From the NCBI GenBank assembly GCA_036389295.1, contig DASVQB010000052.1, forward strand, positions 6,161-70,160: DNA of 64,000 nucleotides, read 5' to 3'. Numbering within the stretch: the stretch's first letter is position 1; the number at the start of each line of letters is the position of its first letter. This document shows positions 1 through 7,902 of this stretch, piece after piece. The notes under the pieces are model-generated. The model did not search any database. It was not told the origin of the DNA and saw only the letters and a list, made by a program, of their open reading frames with translations. This DNA comes from AC-37 sp036389295 (GTDB lineage: Bacteria; Actinomycetota; Thermoleophilia; Solirubrobacterales; Thermoleophilaceae). The translations under genes and the position numbers were made by a program.

Positions 1-209
1 GGCCGGCGAGGGAATTGGAGTTGCGTCGGGTCTTCATGACCGAAGATGGGGTCCTGACCCCATATCGGCAGGAACAGCCAACACCGACAATGACTGCACA
101 GACTTGGACGCACAGAGCCAGCGTCCGCCTCCGCAGCAGGAGCTTTGGGTCGACAACCGGGGCGCCCGATTCGGGCGCCCCGGCTGCATTTCGGGTATCC
201 ATGGGGGGC
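1..209. other. Non-coding leader or 3' region before the subtilase
   Basis: I see no convincing gene here. The stretch is less GC-rich than its surroundings and can fold: GGGGTC (48-53) pairs with GACCCC (56-61), and TCTTC/GAAGA pair just upstream. A much stronger hairpin lies at 157-183. It may be the 3' end of a unit to the left of the window or an untranslated leader. No known riboswitch class was recognised. Confidence 0.3.
157..183. terminator. Perfect 13-bp inverted repeat
   Basis: Arms CCGGGGCGCCCGA (157-169) and its exact reverse complement (171-183) are separated by one base. A hairpin this strong just upstream of the protease gene could end transcription coming from the left or attenuate the protease transcript. 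There is no clean T-run after it (GCTGCATTTC), so intrinsic termination is uncertain. Confidence 0.45.
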
Positions 210-1733
210 ATGCGCGGGCGGCTCTCGATCCTGGCGGCGGTCCTCGCCGCGGTCCTCGCGCTCGCCACGGCGGGCACGGCCGGCGCCGTCACCTGCTCCC
301 ACCCGGCGAGCGCCTACGCGACCGGCGCCCCCGGCATCGGCGCCGCCGGCGGCACGACCGCCGTGAACGACCCGTTCGCCCCCGCCCAGTGGGGACTCGC
401 CCAGGTCCACGCACCGGCCGCGTGGGCGCGCGGCGCACGCGGCGCCGGAGCGGTCGTCGCCGTGCTCGACTCGGGCGTCGACCTCGCCCACCCCGACCTC
501 GCCGGCAAGCTGCTCGAGGGGGTCGACCTGGTGCCCGGCGGCAGCGCCTGCCCCGGCCCGCAGGACGAGAACGGCCACGGCACGCACGTGGCCGGGATCG
601 TCGGCGCCGTGGCGGGCAACGGGATCGGGGTGGCCGGCACGGCGCCGGACGCGAGCATCCTGCCGGTCCGGGTGCTCGACCCGAAGGGCGACGAGCCGGT
701 GGAGGGCGTCGTCTTCGAGGGGATCCGCTGGGCGGCCGACCACGGCGCCGACGTGATCAACCTGAGCCTCAGCGGTCCGCCGCTGCTCTCGGTCGTGACC
801 GGCTCGGACGCCGAGTCCGCGGCGGCGGTGGACTACGCCTGGTCGAAGGGCGCGGTCGTGGTGGCGGCCGCCGGCAACGACTCGTTCCCGCTCTGCAACG
901 AGCCCGCCGCGGCGCAGCGGGCGGTGTGCGTGGCGGCGACCGACTCGGCCGGCGCCCCGTCCTACTACTCGAACTTCCCCGCCACCCCGGACCGCAACGT
1001 CGCGGTGCGCGCGCCAGGCGGCGAGGGCAGCGTCTTCTGCGAGGACTCCTCGGACGTGTGGTCGACGGTGTGGCCCGGCGACTCGACCGACGCCGGCTGC
1101 GGCCTGATCGACGGCTACGAGACCTTCGCCGGCACCTCGATGGCCACCCCGTTCGTCTCGGGAGTGGCGGCGATGCTCGCGGCCCGCGGCCTCACCAACG
1201 CCCAGATCGTCGAGTGCCTGCGGACGACGTCGGGCAACCACGGCGCCTACGACCCGGCCTACGGGTACGGGGTCGTGGACGCGGACGCGGCGGTGGCCGC
1301 CTGCGCGCCGAGCGCGACGGCTCCGTTCGAGCCGCCCGCGCAGCCGCCGCCCTCGTCGCCGGGCGGAGGCGACTCGGGGTCGGGCCCCGGGTCGGGCGGC
1401 TCCGGCTCGAGCGCGGGCTCCTCGCCCGACCCCCGGGTCACGGTGCGGATCCGGCGCACCACGCGGGCGCGGCTCGCCAAGTCCGGCCGCCTCCGGTTCT
1501 CGGTCGCGACCGACAGGGCGGTGAAGGTGACGGTCCGAGCCGTCCTGTCGCGCACGAGGCGGCGCGGCACCGCCGGCCGCGGCTCGGTGACGCTCCGCGC
1601 CGCCGGCTCGCGCTCGGCGTCCGTGAGGCTCACCCGCTGGGCCCGCCGCGAGCTCGCGAGGCACCGCCGGGCCCGCCTCGTGCTCCGCTGGCGCGGCGGC
1701 ACCGCCTCCGGCAGCGCCGCCGTCGTCCGCTAG
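210..1733 (+). CDS. Secreted subtilisin-like serine protease (S8 family)
   Basis: This is an extracellular serine endopeptidase of about 507 residues. A signal peptide (residues 1-26, ending near AGTAGA) precedes an S8 domain with the catalytic triad Asp87 (VLDSGVD), His123 (NGHGTHVAG) and Ser310 (GTSMATP), plus oxyanion Asn223 (AAGN). After the catalytic domain, roughly from residue 365, comes a Pro then Ser/Gly linker and an Arg-rich C-terminal beta-type domain of about 100 residues like that of the sugar dehydrogenase at 41.7 kb. The start at 210 is chosen because a signal peptide follows directly and a TATCCA box sits 8 nt upstream. An ATG at 201 is the alternative. No Shine-Dalgarno sequence is visible. 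The fold and triad are certain; the substrate is unknown. Confidence 0.93.
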   Translation: MRGRLSILAAVLAAVLALATAGTAGAVTCSHPASAYATGAPGIGAAGGTTAVNDPFAPAQWGLAQVHAPAAWARGARGAGAVVAVLDSGVDLAHPDLAGKLLEGVDLVPGGSACPGPQDENGHGTHVAGIVGAVAGNGIGVAGTAPDASILPVRVLDPKGDEPVEGVVFEGIRWAADHGADVINLSLSGPPLLSVVTGSDAESAAAVDYAWSKGAVVVAAAGNDSFPLCNEPAAAQRAVCVAATDSAGAPSYYSNFPATPDRNVAVRAPGGEGSVFCEDSSDVWSTVWPGDSTDAGCGLIDGYETFAGTSMATPFVSGVAAMLAARGLTNAQIVECLRTTSGNHGAYDPAYGYGVVDADAAVAACAPSATAPFEPPAQPPPSSPGGGDSGSGPGSGGSGSSAGSSPDPRVTVRIRRTTRARLAKSGRLRFSVATDRAVKVTVRAVLSRTRRRGTAGRGSVTLRAAGSRSASVRLTRWARRELARHRRARLVLRWRGGTASGSAAVVR

Positions 1734-1836
1734 ACCGGCTCGCACCGCGCGCTCGATCACCTCCACCGCCCATGGCCGGTAAGACCCATCGCGCGCGAGC
1801 GGCAGGAGTGGCCGACCGGGCCGCGAAACCCTGGGC

Positions 1837-2208
1837 GTGCGAAGCGTGGAGGTCTCGCGAACGCTCGTGAAGTCGCCCCCGGAGCTCTGGGAGGACCTGC
1901 GCGGCGACTGCCTGTCGGAGGCCGTCGGCGAGGTGACCGTGGAGCCGGGCGTGCCGGAGCGGGAGCTCCGCTGGCGGGCCGACGGCGCCGCCGGGACGGC
2001 CCGGCTCGAGCCGTCGAGCTGGGGGACGAAGGTCACGCTGACCGCGGAGGTCGAGGAGCAGGTCGCTCGGCTCGGCCTCTGGGAGCGGATGCGCGGCATG
2101 CGCCCGCCGCCGTCCCCGCCGTCGCCGCACTCGGACATCGAGGAGCGGCTCGAGGGGGTCCTCGACTCGCTCGGCTCCGCGCACCGCAAGCCGTTCGTTC
2201 GCGAGTAG
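1837..2208 (+). CDS. Small SRPBCC/START-like protein
   Basis: This 123-residue protein starts at GTG. The N-terminus (VEVSRTLVKSPPELWEDL) has the look of the polyketide cyclase/SRPBCC ligand-binding fold, whose first strand and helix often read as xxVxSPPexVWxxL. The alternating strands that follow (residues 30-75) fit that fold but are short. The C-terminal third is Pro-rich and then helical. It lies 34 nt before the acyl-CoA carboxylase beta gene in the same direction and may be cotranscribed. Fold assignment is tentative and no ligand or reaction can be given. Confidence 0.6.
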   Translation: MRSVEVSRTLVKSPPELWEDLRGDCLSEAVGEVTVEPGVPERELRWRADGAAGTARLEPSSWGTKVTLTAEVEEQVARLGLWERMRGMRPPPSPPSPHSDIEERLEGVLDSLGSAHRKPFVRE

Positions 2209-2226
2209 CGCGCGGCGCCCGGTCCC

Positions 2227-2232
2227 TACAAT
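2227..2232 (+). promoter_or_regulatory. Candidate -10 box TACAAT of the carboxylase beta gene
   Basis: TACAAT lies 10 nt before the TTG start at 2243. There is no Shine-Dalgarno sequence between them, so a leaderless or near-leaderless transcript is possible. Confidence 0.4.
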
Positions 2233-2242
2233 CCACCGGCCC

Positions 2243-3814
2243 TTGGCCCGCGAGAAGTTCCCCGAGACCTTCGAGGAGAAGCTGGAGCAGCTCCGGGAGC
2301 TGCGCCACGCCGCCGTCCACGCGGCGAGCGACTCGGCGATCGAGAAGCAGCACGCCAAGGGCAAGCTGACCGCCCGCGAGCGGATCGAGAAGCTGCTCGA
2401 CCCGGGCTCGTTCGAGGAGCTCGACACGTTCGTGCGCCACCGGACGTTCGAGTTCGACATGACCAAGAACCGCCCGTGGGGCGACGCCGTCGTGACCGGC
2501 CACGGGCTGATCGACGGCCGGCCGGTCTGCGTCTTCTCCCAGGACTTCACCGTCTTCGGCGGCTCGCTCGGCGAGGTCATGGCCGAGAAGATGTGCAAGA
2601 TCATGGACCTGGCCGCCAAGATCGGCTGCCCGGTCATCGGGATCAACGACTCGGGCGGCGCGCGGATCCAGGAGGGCGTGGTCTCGCTCGGCGCCTACGG
2701 CGACGTCTTCGTCCGCAACGTCCAGTGCTCGGGCGTGATCCCGCAGATCAGCCTGGTCATGGGGCCGTGCGCCGGCGGCGCCGTGTACTCCCCGGCCATG
2801 ACCGACTTCATCTTCATGGTCAAGGAGACCTCGCACATGTTCATCACGGGGCCCGACGTGATCAAGACGGTCACGGGCGAGGAGACCTCGTTCGAGGAGC
2901 TCGGCGGCGCGATGACGCACAACACGAGGTCGGGGGTCGCCCACTTCGCGTCGGACGACGAGGAGGCGTGCCTGGAGGACGCCCGCTACCTCATGTCGTT
3001 CCTGCCGCAGAACAACCTCGAGTTGCCGCCGCGGGTCGAGCCCACCGACGACCCCGACCGCATGGACGAGGACCTCGACCACGTCGTCCCCGACAACCCC
3101 AACAAGCCGTACGACATGCGCGACGTCGTGCACCACGTGGTCGACGACGGCGAGTTCTTCGAGGTCCACGAGCACTACGCGCAGAACATCGTGGTGGGGT
3201 TCTCGCGGCTGAACGGGCGGCCGGTGGGGATCGTCGGCAACCAGCCGAGCCAGATGGCCGGCGTGCTCGACATCGACTCGTCCACCAAGGGCGCCCGCTT
3301 CGTGCGTTTCTGCGACGCGTTCAACATCCCGCTCGTCACGTTCACCGACGTGCCGGGGTTCCTGCCCGGGACGAGCCAGGAGTGGGGCGGGATCGTCCGC
3401 CACGGCGCGAAGCTGCTGTACGCGTTCACCGAGGCGACGGTGCCGAAGCTCACCGTCGTCACGCGGAAGGCGTACGGCGGCGCCTACGACGTCATGAACT
3501 CGAAGCACATGCTCGCCGACTTCAACTTCGCCTGGCCGACCGCCGAGGTCGCCGTGATGGGGCCCGAGGGCGCGGTCAACATCATCTTCAGGCGCGACAT
3601 CGCGAAGTCGCCCACGCCGGCCGAGCGGCGGGAGAAGCTGATCGCGGACTACAAGGCGCGGTTCGCGAACCCGTACTCGGCGGCCGAGCGCGGCTACATC
3701 GACGACGTGATCGTGCCGCACGAGACGCGCCCGAAGCTGATCCGGGCGCTCGAGACGCTCCAGACGAAGCGCGTCCCGCGGCCGAAGCGCAAGCACGGCA
3801 ACATCCCGCTGTAG
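2243..3814 (+). CDS. Acyl-CoA carboxylase beta (carboxyltransferase) subunit
   Basis: The protein (523 aa, TTG start) transfers CO2 from carboxybiotin to acyl-CoA and belongs to the PccB/AccD family. Length matches the family. Oxyanion-hole Gly motifs are visible at SGGARIQEGV (137-146) and GPCAGGAVYSP (174-184) in the N-terminal crotonase fold, and at RKAYGGAYDVM in the C-terminal one. Asp416 in GGAYD occupies the position reported in Streptomyces PccB and mycobacterial AccD5 to favour propionyl-CoA over acetyl-CoA, so propionyl-CoA is my best guess. Partners are probably the biotin carboxylase/BCCP chain at 13.4 kb and perhaps the small protein at 7.65 kb. The GT-C gene downstream begins one base after its stop. 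Confidence 0.95.
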   Translation: MAREKFPETFEEKLEQLRELRHAAVHAASDSAIEKQHAKGKLTARERIEKLLDPGSFEELDTFVRHRTFEFDMTKNRPWGDAVVTGHGLIDGRPVCVFSQDFTVFGGSLGEVMAEKMCKIMDLAAKIGCPVIGINDSGGARIQEGVVSLGAYGDVFVRNVQCSGVIPQISLVMGPCAGGAVYSPAMTDFIFMVKETSHMFITGPDVIKTVTGEETSFEELGGAMTHNTRSGVAHFASDDEEACLEDARYLMSFLPQNNLELPPRVEPTDDPDRMDEDLDHVVPDNPNKPYDMRDVVHHVVDDGEFFEVHEHYAQNIVVGFSRLNGRPVGIVGNQPSQMAGVLDIDSSTKGARFVRFCDAFNIPLVTFTDVPGFLPGTSQEWGGIVRHGAKLLYAFTEATVPKLTVVTRKAYGGAYDVMNSKHMLADFNFAWPTAEVAVMGPEGAVNIIFRRDIAKSPTPAERREKLIADYKARFANPYSAAERGYIDDVIVPHETRPKLIRALETLQTKRVPRPKRKHGNIPL

Positions 3815-3815
3815 G

Positions 3816-5258
3816 TTGAGGCGAGCCGGCGGCGCGGGGATCGTCGCGGTGCCGGCGATCGCGCTCGCCGCGTGGCTCGCCTACGGCAGCGGCTTCGTCG
3901 ACTACGACGCCGTCTACGCGCTGGTCTGGGGCGACGACCTCGCCCACGGCCACCGGCCGCCCGACCTCGACTCGCGCCACTCGCCGACCTCGCATCCCCT
4001 CGCGACGCTCCTGAGCGTGCCGCTGTCGCAGCTCGGCTCGGGCGCGCTCGGGGTGCTCCAGGCGGCGTCGCTCCTGTCGTTCGGCGCGCTCGGCTGGGCG
4101 GCGTACCGGCTCGGCGAGCGGACGTTCGGCCGGCCCACCGGCGCGCTGTTCGCGGCGATCCTGCTCACCCGCCCGCTGCTCGTGAAGCAGGCGCTGAGCG
4201 CGAACGTGGACGTCCCGTTCGTGGCGCTCGTGCTCGGGGCGGCGGCGATGGAGGCGGGCCGGCCGCGCCGCGGCTGGCCGGTGCTCGCGCTGCTCGCGGT
4301 CGCCGGCCTCCTGCGGCCGGAGGCGTGGCTGCTCGCGGTCGCGTACGCGGCCTGGCTGTGGCCGGCGCTCGGCGACGCGCGCTCGCGAGCGGCCGTCGCG
4401 GCGCTGGCGCTGGCGGGGCCCGCGGGCTGGGCGCTGTTCGACTGGGTCGTGGCCGGCGACCCGCTGCACTCGATGCACGAGACGAGCCAGGCGGCGGAGC
4501 GGATCGGGCGGCCGCAGGGCGCCGACCGCGCCGTGCGGCTCGCGCCCGGCTACCTGATCGACGTGCTGACCGCGGCCGTCGCGGTCGGAGGCGCGGCGGC
4601 GGCGCTCGCGGCCCTGCGCCTCGCGCGGGCGCGCGCGCGGGTGCCGGTGGCGACCGGGCTCCTCGGCGGGGCGGCGTTCCTGGCGCTCGGCCTCGGCGAC
4701 CAGCCGCTGCTCGCGCGCTACCTGTTCGTGCCCGGGGCGATGCTGGCGCTGCCGTTCGCCGCCGCGGCGACCGCGTGGTGGGTCCCGGGGCTTCGCGCGG
4801 CGGGCCCGGGGACGGCGCCGGGCGGAGGCGCAGGCGGCCCGCTGGGCCCGCGGGCGGCGCTGGCCGTCACCGCCGTCTTCGCCGTCGCGGCGCTCGCCTC
4901 GGTGCCCGCCACCGTCCGCGACGTGGACGACTGGCGCGACTTCTCGGAGGCGAGGCACCGCGCGGACGGCGAGCTGCCGGAGCTGCTCGACTCGGCGGCG
5001 GCGAGGCGGACGCTCGACCGCTGTGTTCCTGCAACGGTGGACTACTTCCAGACGCGCCCCCTCGTCGCGTACCTGCTGGGCGACCGGCGGCCGAACGACG
5101 TGGACACGGCGCAGCCGGCCCGCGCGACCGGCGGCGCGCTGCTCGTGGCCCGCTCGCGCGCGGGGGAGGTGCCGCACGCGTTCCGCCTCGCGGCGTCGAG
5201 CCGCTCGTGGGCGCTGTTCGACCGCTGCGGACCGCCGACGCCGGAGCCGCGGGGGTGA
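3816..5258 (+). CDS. GT-C-type integral membrane protein (putative glycosyltransferase), copy 1
   Basis: This 480-residue polytopic membrane protein starts at TTG one base after the carboxylase stop. Its layout resembles GT-C (ArnT/PMT-like) lipid-sugar glycosyltransferases: an N-terminal helix, then a first periplasmic loop with acidic residues (VDYDAVYALVWGDDLAHG), then about ten hydrophobic helices, a conserved LLRPEAWLL helix and a short soluble tail with two Cys. The following gene is a clear paralogue with the same motifs. The acidic loop is where GT-C enzymes place the catalytic base. Donor and acceptor are unknown. A polyprenyl-phosphate sugar donor is inferred from the family only. 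Confidence 0.75.
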   Translation: MRRAGGAGIVAVPAIALAAWLAYGSGFVDYDAVYALVWGDDLAHGHRPPDLDSRHSPTSHPLATLLSVPLSQLGSGALGVLQAASLLSFGALGWAAYRLGERTFGRPTGALFAAILLTRPLLVKQALSANVDVPFVALVLGAAAMEAGRPRRGWPVLALLAVAGLLRPEAWLLAVAYAAWLWPALGDARSRAAVAALALAGPAGWALFDWVVAGDPLHSMHETSQAAERIGRPQGADRAVRLAPGYLIDVLTAAVAVGGAAAALAALRLARARARVPVATGLLGGAAFLALGLGDQPLLARYLFVPGAMLALPFAAAATAWWVPGLRAAGPGTAPGGGAGGPLGPRAALAVTAVFAVAALASVPATVRDVDDWRDFSEARHRADGELPELLDSAAARRTLDRCVPATVDYFQTRPLVAYLLGDRRPNDVDTAQPARATGGALLVARSRAGEVPHAFRLAASSRSWALFDRCGPPTPEPRG

Positions 5259-6781
5259 GGAGGGCCGCCGCCGCGTGGCTCCGCTCGCGCCCGCGAGTCG
5301 CGACCGCCGGCGCCGTCGCCCTCCTCGCCGTCGCGATCTGGGCCGTATACGGAGCCGGCTACGTCGGCTACGACCAGCTCTACGCGCTCATGTGGGGCGA
5401 CGACCTCGCCGAGGGCCGGCTGCCCGGCTACGAGGCCCCGCGCGCGCCCACCCCGCACCCGCTCGCCAACCTCGCCGGCCTGGCGCTCGCCCCGCTCGGC
5501 GACGGCTCGCTCGTCGCGGCGAGGGCGATCGCGCTGGTCGCCTTCGCGGGCCTGGCGGTCGCGGCCTACGCCCTCGCGGCCCGGCTCTTCTCGCCCGCGG
5601 TAGGCGTCCTGTTCGCGGCGCTGCTCCTCACCCGGCCGTCGCTCGTGAACCAGGCGCAGATCGCATCGGTCGACGTGCCGTTCCTCGCGCTGGTCCTCGC
5701 CGCCGCGGCGATCGAGGCGCGCCGTCCGCGGGCCGGCCCGCCGGTGCTCGCCGTCCTCGGCCTCGCGGGGCTCCTGCGGCCGGAGGCCTGGCTCCTAGCC
5801 GCCGCCTACGCGGCCCACCTCCTGCGCCGCGCCTCGCCCCGGGACCGGCTCCGCATCGCCGCCCTCGCCGCCGCGGCCCCTCTGGCCTGGCTCGGCTCCG
5901 ACCTCCTGGTCGCCGGCGACCCGCTCTGGTCGCTCCACCGGACGCGCGAGGCGGCCGACCGGCTGGGCGACGAGGGCGGGCCGGTCGCGACGCTCGAGTG
6001 GGCGGTGCGGTCGTGGAAGGGCCTGCTCCACGTGCTGCCGGCCGTCCTCTCCGCGGCTGGCGCCGTGCTCGCGGCGAGGCTGCTCGGCCGCCGGGCCGCG
6101 ATCCCGCTCGCGCTGCTCGGCCTCGGCGTGGCGTCGTCGCTGGCGGTGGGCCTCGCCGGCGTGCCGCTCCTCACGCGCTACTTCTTCCTGCCGGCCACGG
6201 TGCTGTGCCTGCTCGCCGCCGTCGCCGTGCTCGGCTGGCGCGAGCTGCCGGCCGGGCGGCGCGCGCGCCGGCCGTGGAAGGTCGCGGGCGCCGCGGCCGG
6301 CCTCGCGCTCCTGGCGAGCGCGCCGTACGAGCTCGACCAGGTCCACGGCGCGCTGCTCAAGACGAGCCGCGGCCACGAGGTCCAACGCGACCTCCAGTCG
6401 ATCGCGCGGCGGCCCGGCGTCCGCGACCTGATCCCGCGCTGCCAGCCGCTCCAGACGCGCCTCTTCAGGGCGCGGCCGCTGCTCCTCTGGGCACGGCGCG
6501 ACGACCCGCCGGCTCGGATCGTCGCGACCCGCCGGCTCGACCTGGGCGCCGGCATGCTGCTCGTCTACTCGCGCGAGGAGCGGCCGCCGCCCGCGCCGGG
6601 CTTCGCCACCGTTGCGAGGAACCGGTCGTGGGAGGTCCGGGCACGCTGCGGCGGCGCCACGGCGTCGCGCGCCGCGCCGGTCAGAGCGCGACCGTCGGCG
6701 CCCCGGCGGGCGGCGACTCCATCAGCGCCGCGCACAGGGCCAGGTCCTGGATCGCGAGGCCGGTCGAGTCGAACAGGGTGA
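5255..6781 (+). CDS. GT-C-type integral membrane protein, tandem paralogue 2
   Basis: This 508-residue membrane protein overlaps the previous gene by four bases (GTGA), which argues for translational coupling. It repeats the layout of its neighbour: acidic loop YDQLYALMWGDDLAEG, ALLLTRPSLVNQA, SVDVPFLALVLAAAAIE and LLRPEAWLL, each matching copy 1 closely. This indicates a tandem duplication followed by divergence. The recognisable domain ends near 6656. The last 40 or so Arg/Pro/Ser-rich codons run antisense through the 3' end of the ornithine cyclodeaminase gene, giving a 101-bp convergent overlap. That tail is probably non-functional sequence before the first available stop. Confidence 0.75.
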   Translation: MRRAAAAWLRSRPRVATAGAVALLAVAIWAVYGAGYVGYDQLYALMWGDDLAEGRLPGYEAPRAPTPHPLANLAGLALAPLGDGSLVAARAIALVAFAGLAVAAYALAARLFSPAVGVLFAALLLTRPSLVNQAQIASVDVPFLALVLAAAAIEARRPRAGPPVLAVLGLAGLLRPEAWLLAAAYAAHLLRRASPRDRLRIAALAAAAPLAWLGSDLLVAGDPLWSLHRTREAADRLGDEGGPVATLEWAVRSWKGLLHVLPAVLSAAGAVLAARLLGRRAAIPLALLGLGVASSLAVGLAGVPLLTRYFFLPATVLCLLAAVAVLGWRELPAGRRARRPWKVAGAAAGLALLASAPYELDQVHGALLKTSRGHEVQRDLQSIARRPGVRDLIPRCQPLQTRLFRARPLLLWARRDDPPARIVATRRLDLGAGMLLVYSREERPPPAPGFATVARNRSWEVRARCGGATASRAAPVRARPSAPRRAATPSAPRTGPGPGSRGRSSRTG

Positions 6782-7619
6782 TCGCGGCGTCGTCGGGGCG
6801 GCCCGGCGCCTCGCCGGTCAGCACGGCGCCCAGCTCGGTCACGTCGTCGCGGGCCACGAGGCCCGCCTCCACGGCCCGCGTCAGCTCGCCGCCGTGGCTC
6901 GCCTGACGCCACTCGTCGCAGAACAGCGTGCAGCGCGTGACGGCCTCGACCTCGGCCTCGGCCTTGCCGGCGGCGTCGGCGCCGAGCATCGAGAGGTGCA
7001 TGCCGGGCCGCAGGTCGGAGGCGAGGACGACCGGCTCGTGGCCGGGCGTGACGCACGTGACCACGTCGCAGGCGAGCGCGTCCTCGCGGCTGCCGGCCTC
7101 CCAGCCGAGCTCGCCGGCCAGCGCCCCCGCCGCGTCCGGGTCCGGGTCGTGGCAGACGCCCGGCCCGTACTCGACGGCCGCGAGGCAGCGGGCGGCCCAG
7201 CCGCCGTTCTGCCCGCAGCCGAGGATCCCGACCGTCCGCGCGTCCTCGCGCGCGAGCTCCTGAGCGGCGACCGCCGCCACCGCGCCGGTGCGCAGCGACG
7301 TGACCGCCCCCACGTCCACGATCGCCAGCGGCTCGCCGGTCTCCGCGCTCGAGACCACGATCAGCCCGAGCACCACCGGCAGCCCGTGCCGCGGGTTCTC
7401 GGTGAACGACGTGACCCACTTCAGGATCGCGATCCCGCCGCCGCGCGCGGGCATCGCCCGGAAGTCGCCCCGCGGCGGCGAGTCGACGTAGACCTTCGGC
7501 GGCATCTCCCACTCGCCGGCCGCGAACCTCACGAACCCGTCGCGCACCCGCTCGACCGCCTCCGCCGGCGAGATCGCGCGGAGGACGGCGTCGCGGTCGA
7601 GCACCGGGACCTGGGCCAT
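6681..7619 (-). CDS. Ornithine cyclodeaminase / mu-crystallin family enzyme
   Basis: This 312-residue protein is an NAD(P)-dependent enzyme of the family that includes ornithine cyclodeaminase, alanine dehydrogenase and 1-pyrroline-2-carboxylate reductase. Family signatures are an N-terminal PPK substrate segment (MPPKVYVD), KWVTSF with the following ENP, the TSLRTGA helix, a Rossmann motif GILGCGQNGG and the GADAAGKAE turn. Signatures do not separate the activities. The start is the ATG at 7619, preceded by TACAGT 10 nt upstream. The gene stands alone on the minus strand, divergent from the candidate carboxylase epsilon gene with 29 bp between start codons. Its 3' end overlaps the second GT-C gene. 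Confidence 0.88.
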   Translation of the reverse strand: MAQVPVLDRDAVLRAISPAEAVERVRDGFVRFAAGEWEMPPKVYVDSPPRGDFRAMPARGGGIAILKWVTSFTENPRHGLPVVLGLIVVSSAETGEPLAIVDVGAVTSLRTGAVAAVAAQELAREDARTVGILGCGQNGGWAARCLAAVEYGPGVCHDPDPDAAGALAGELGWEAGSREDALACDVVTCVTPGHEPVVLASDLRPGMHLSMLGADAAGKAEAEVEAVTRCTLFCDEWRQASHGGELTRAVEAGLVARDDVTELGAVLTGEAPGRPDDAAITLFDSTGLAIQDLALCAALMESPPAGAPTVAL

Positions 7620-7629
7620 CGCCGCCTCG

Positions 7630-7639
7630 ACTGTACCCT
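7630..7639. promoter_or_regulatory. Overlapping divergent -10 boxes
   Basis: On the plus strand TACCCT (7634-7639) faces the ATG at 7649. On the minus strand TACAGT (7635 down to 7630) faces the ATG at 7619. The two share the TA at 7634-7635. The layout matches that at 53020-53029. Confidence 0.5.
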
Positions 7640-7648
7640 CAGGGCCCG

Positions 7649-7897
7649 ATGAGCCGGAACGGAAGGCACGCCCCGCCGCGGCCGCGGATCGAGCTCCGCC
7701 AGTCGGTCGCGGGCCCCGAGGAGGCCGCCGCGATCGCCGCGGCCCTCGAGCAGTTCCTGCGCGACACCGCGCCGCCGCCCGCCGCGGACGGCGGCGGGGC
7801 CTTGAGCGGCTGGCTTCGCGCGGGCGTCTTCGAGGGCGTCGGCCTCGACCCGGACGGGCCGGCCCCGTGGGGCGACCCGCTGCCGTGGAGCGCCTGA
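7649..7897 (+). CDS. Candidate acyl-CoA carboxylase epsilon subunit
   Basis: This 82-residue soluble protein resembles actinobacterial carboxylase epsilon subunits: a short strand, then an amphipathic helix of the type PEEAAAIAAALEQFL, a linker of Ala/Pro, and a Trp-bearing tail (SGWLRAGVFEG ending PWGDPLPWSA). In that family the peptide stabilises the alpha-beta carboxylase complex. Neither large subunit is adjacent, but both are within 6 kb. The rhodanese start follows 6 nt after its stop, so the two are cotranscribed. Similarity is from pattern only, and an unrelated small protein is possible. Confidence 0.5.
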   Translation: MSRNGRHAPPRPRIELRQSVAGPEEAAAIAAALEQFLRDTAPPPAADGGGALSGWLRAGVFEGVGLDPDGPAPWGDPLPWSA

Positions 7898-7902
7898 CCG
7901 AG

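Noticed and set aside
2033..3796. Minus-strand frame antisense to the carboxylase beta gene
   Set aside because: Shadow of a strongly conserved gene, with no recognisable domain.
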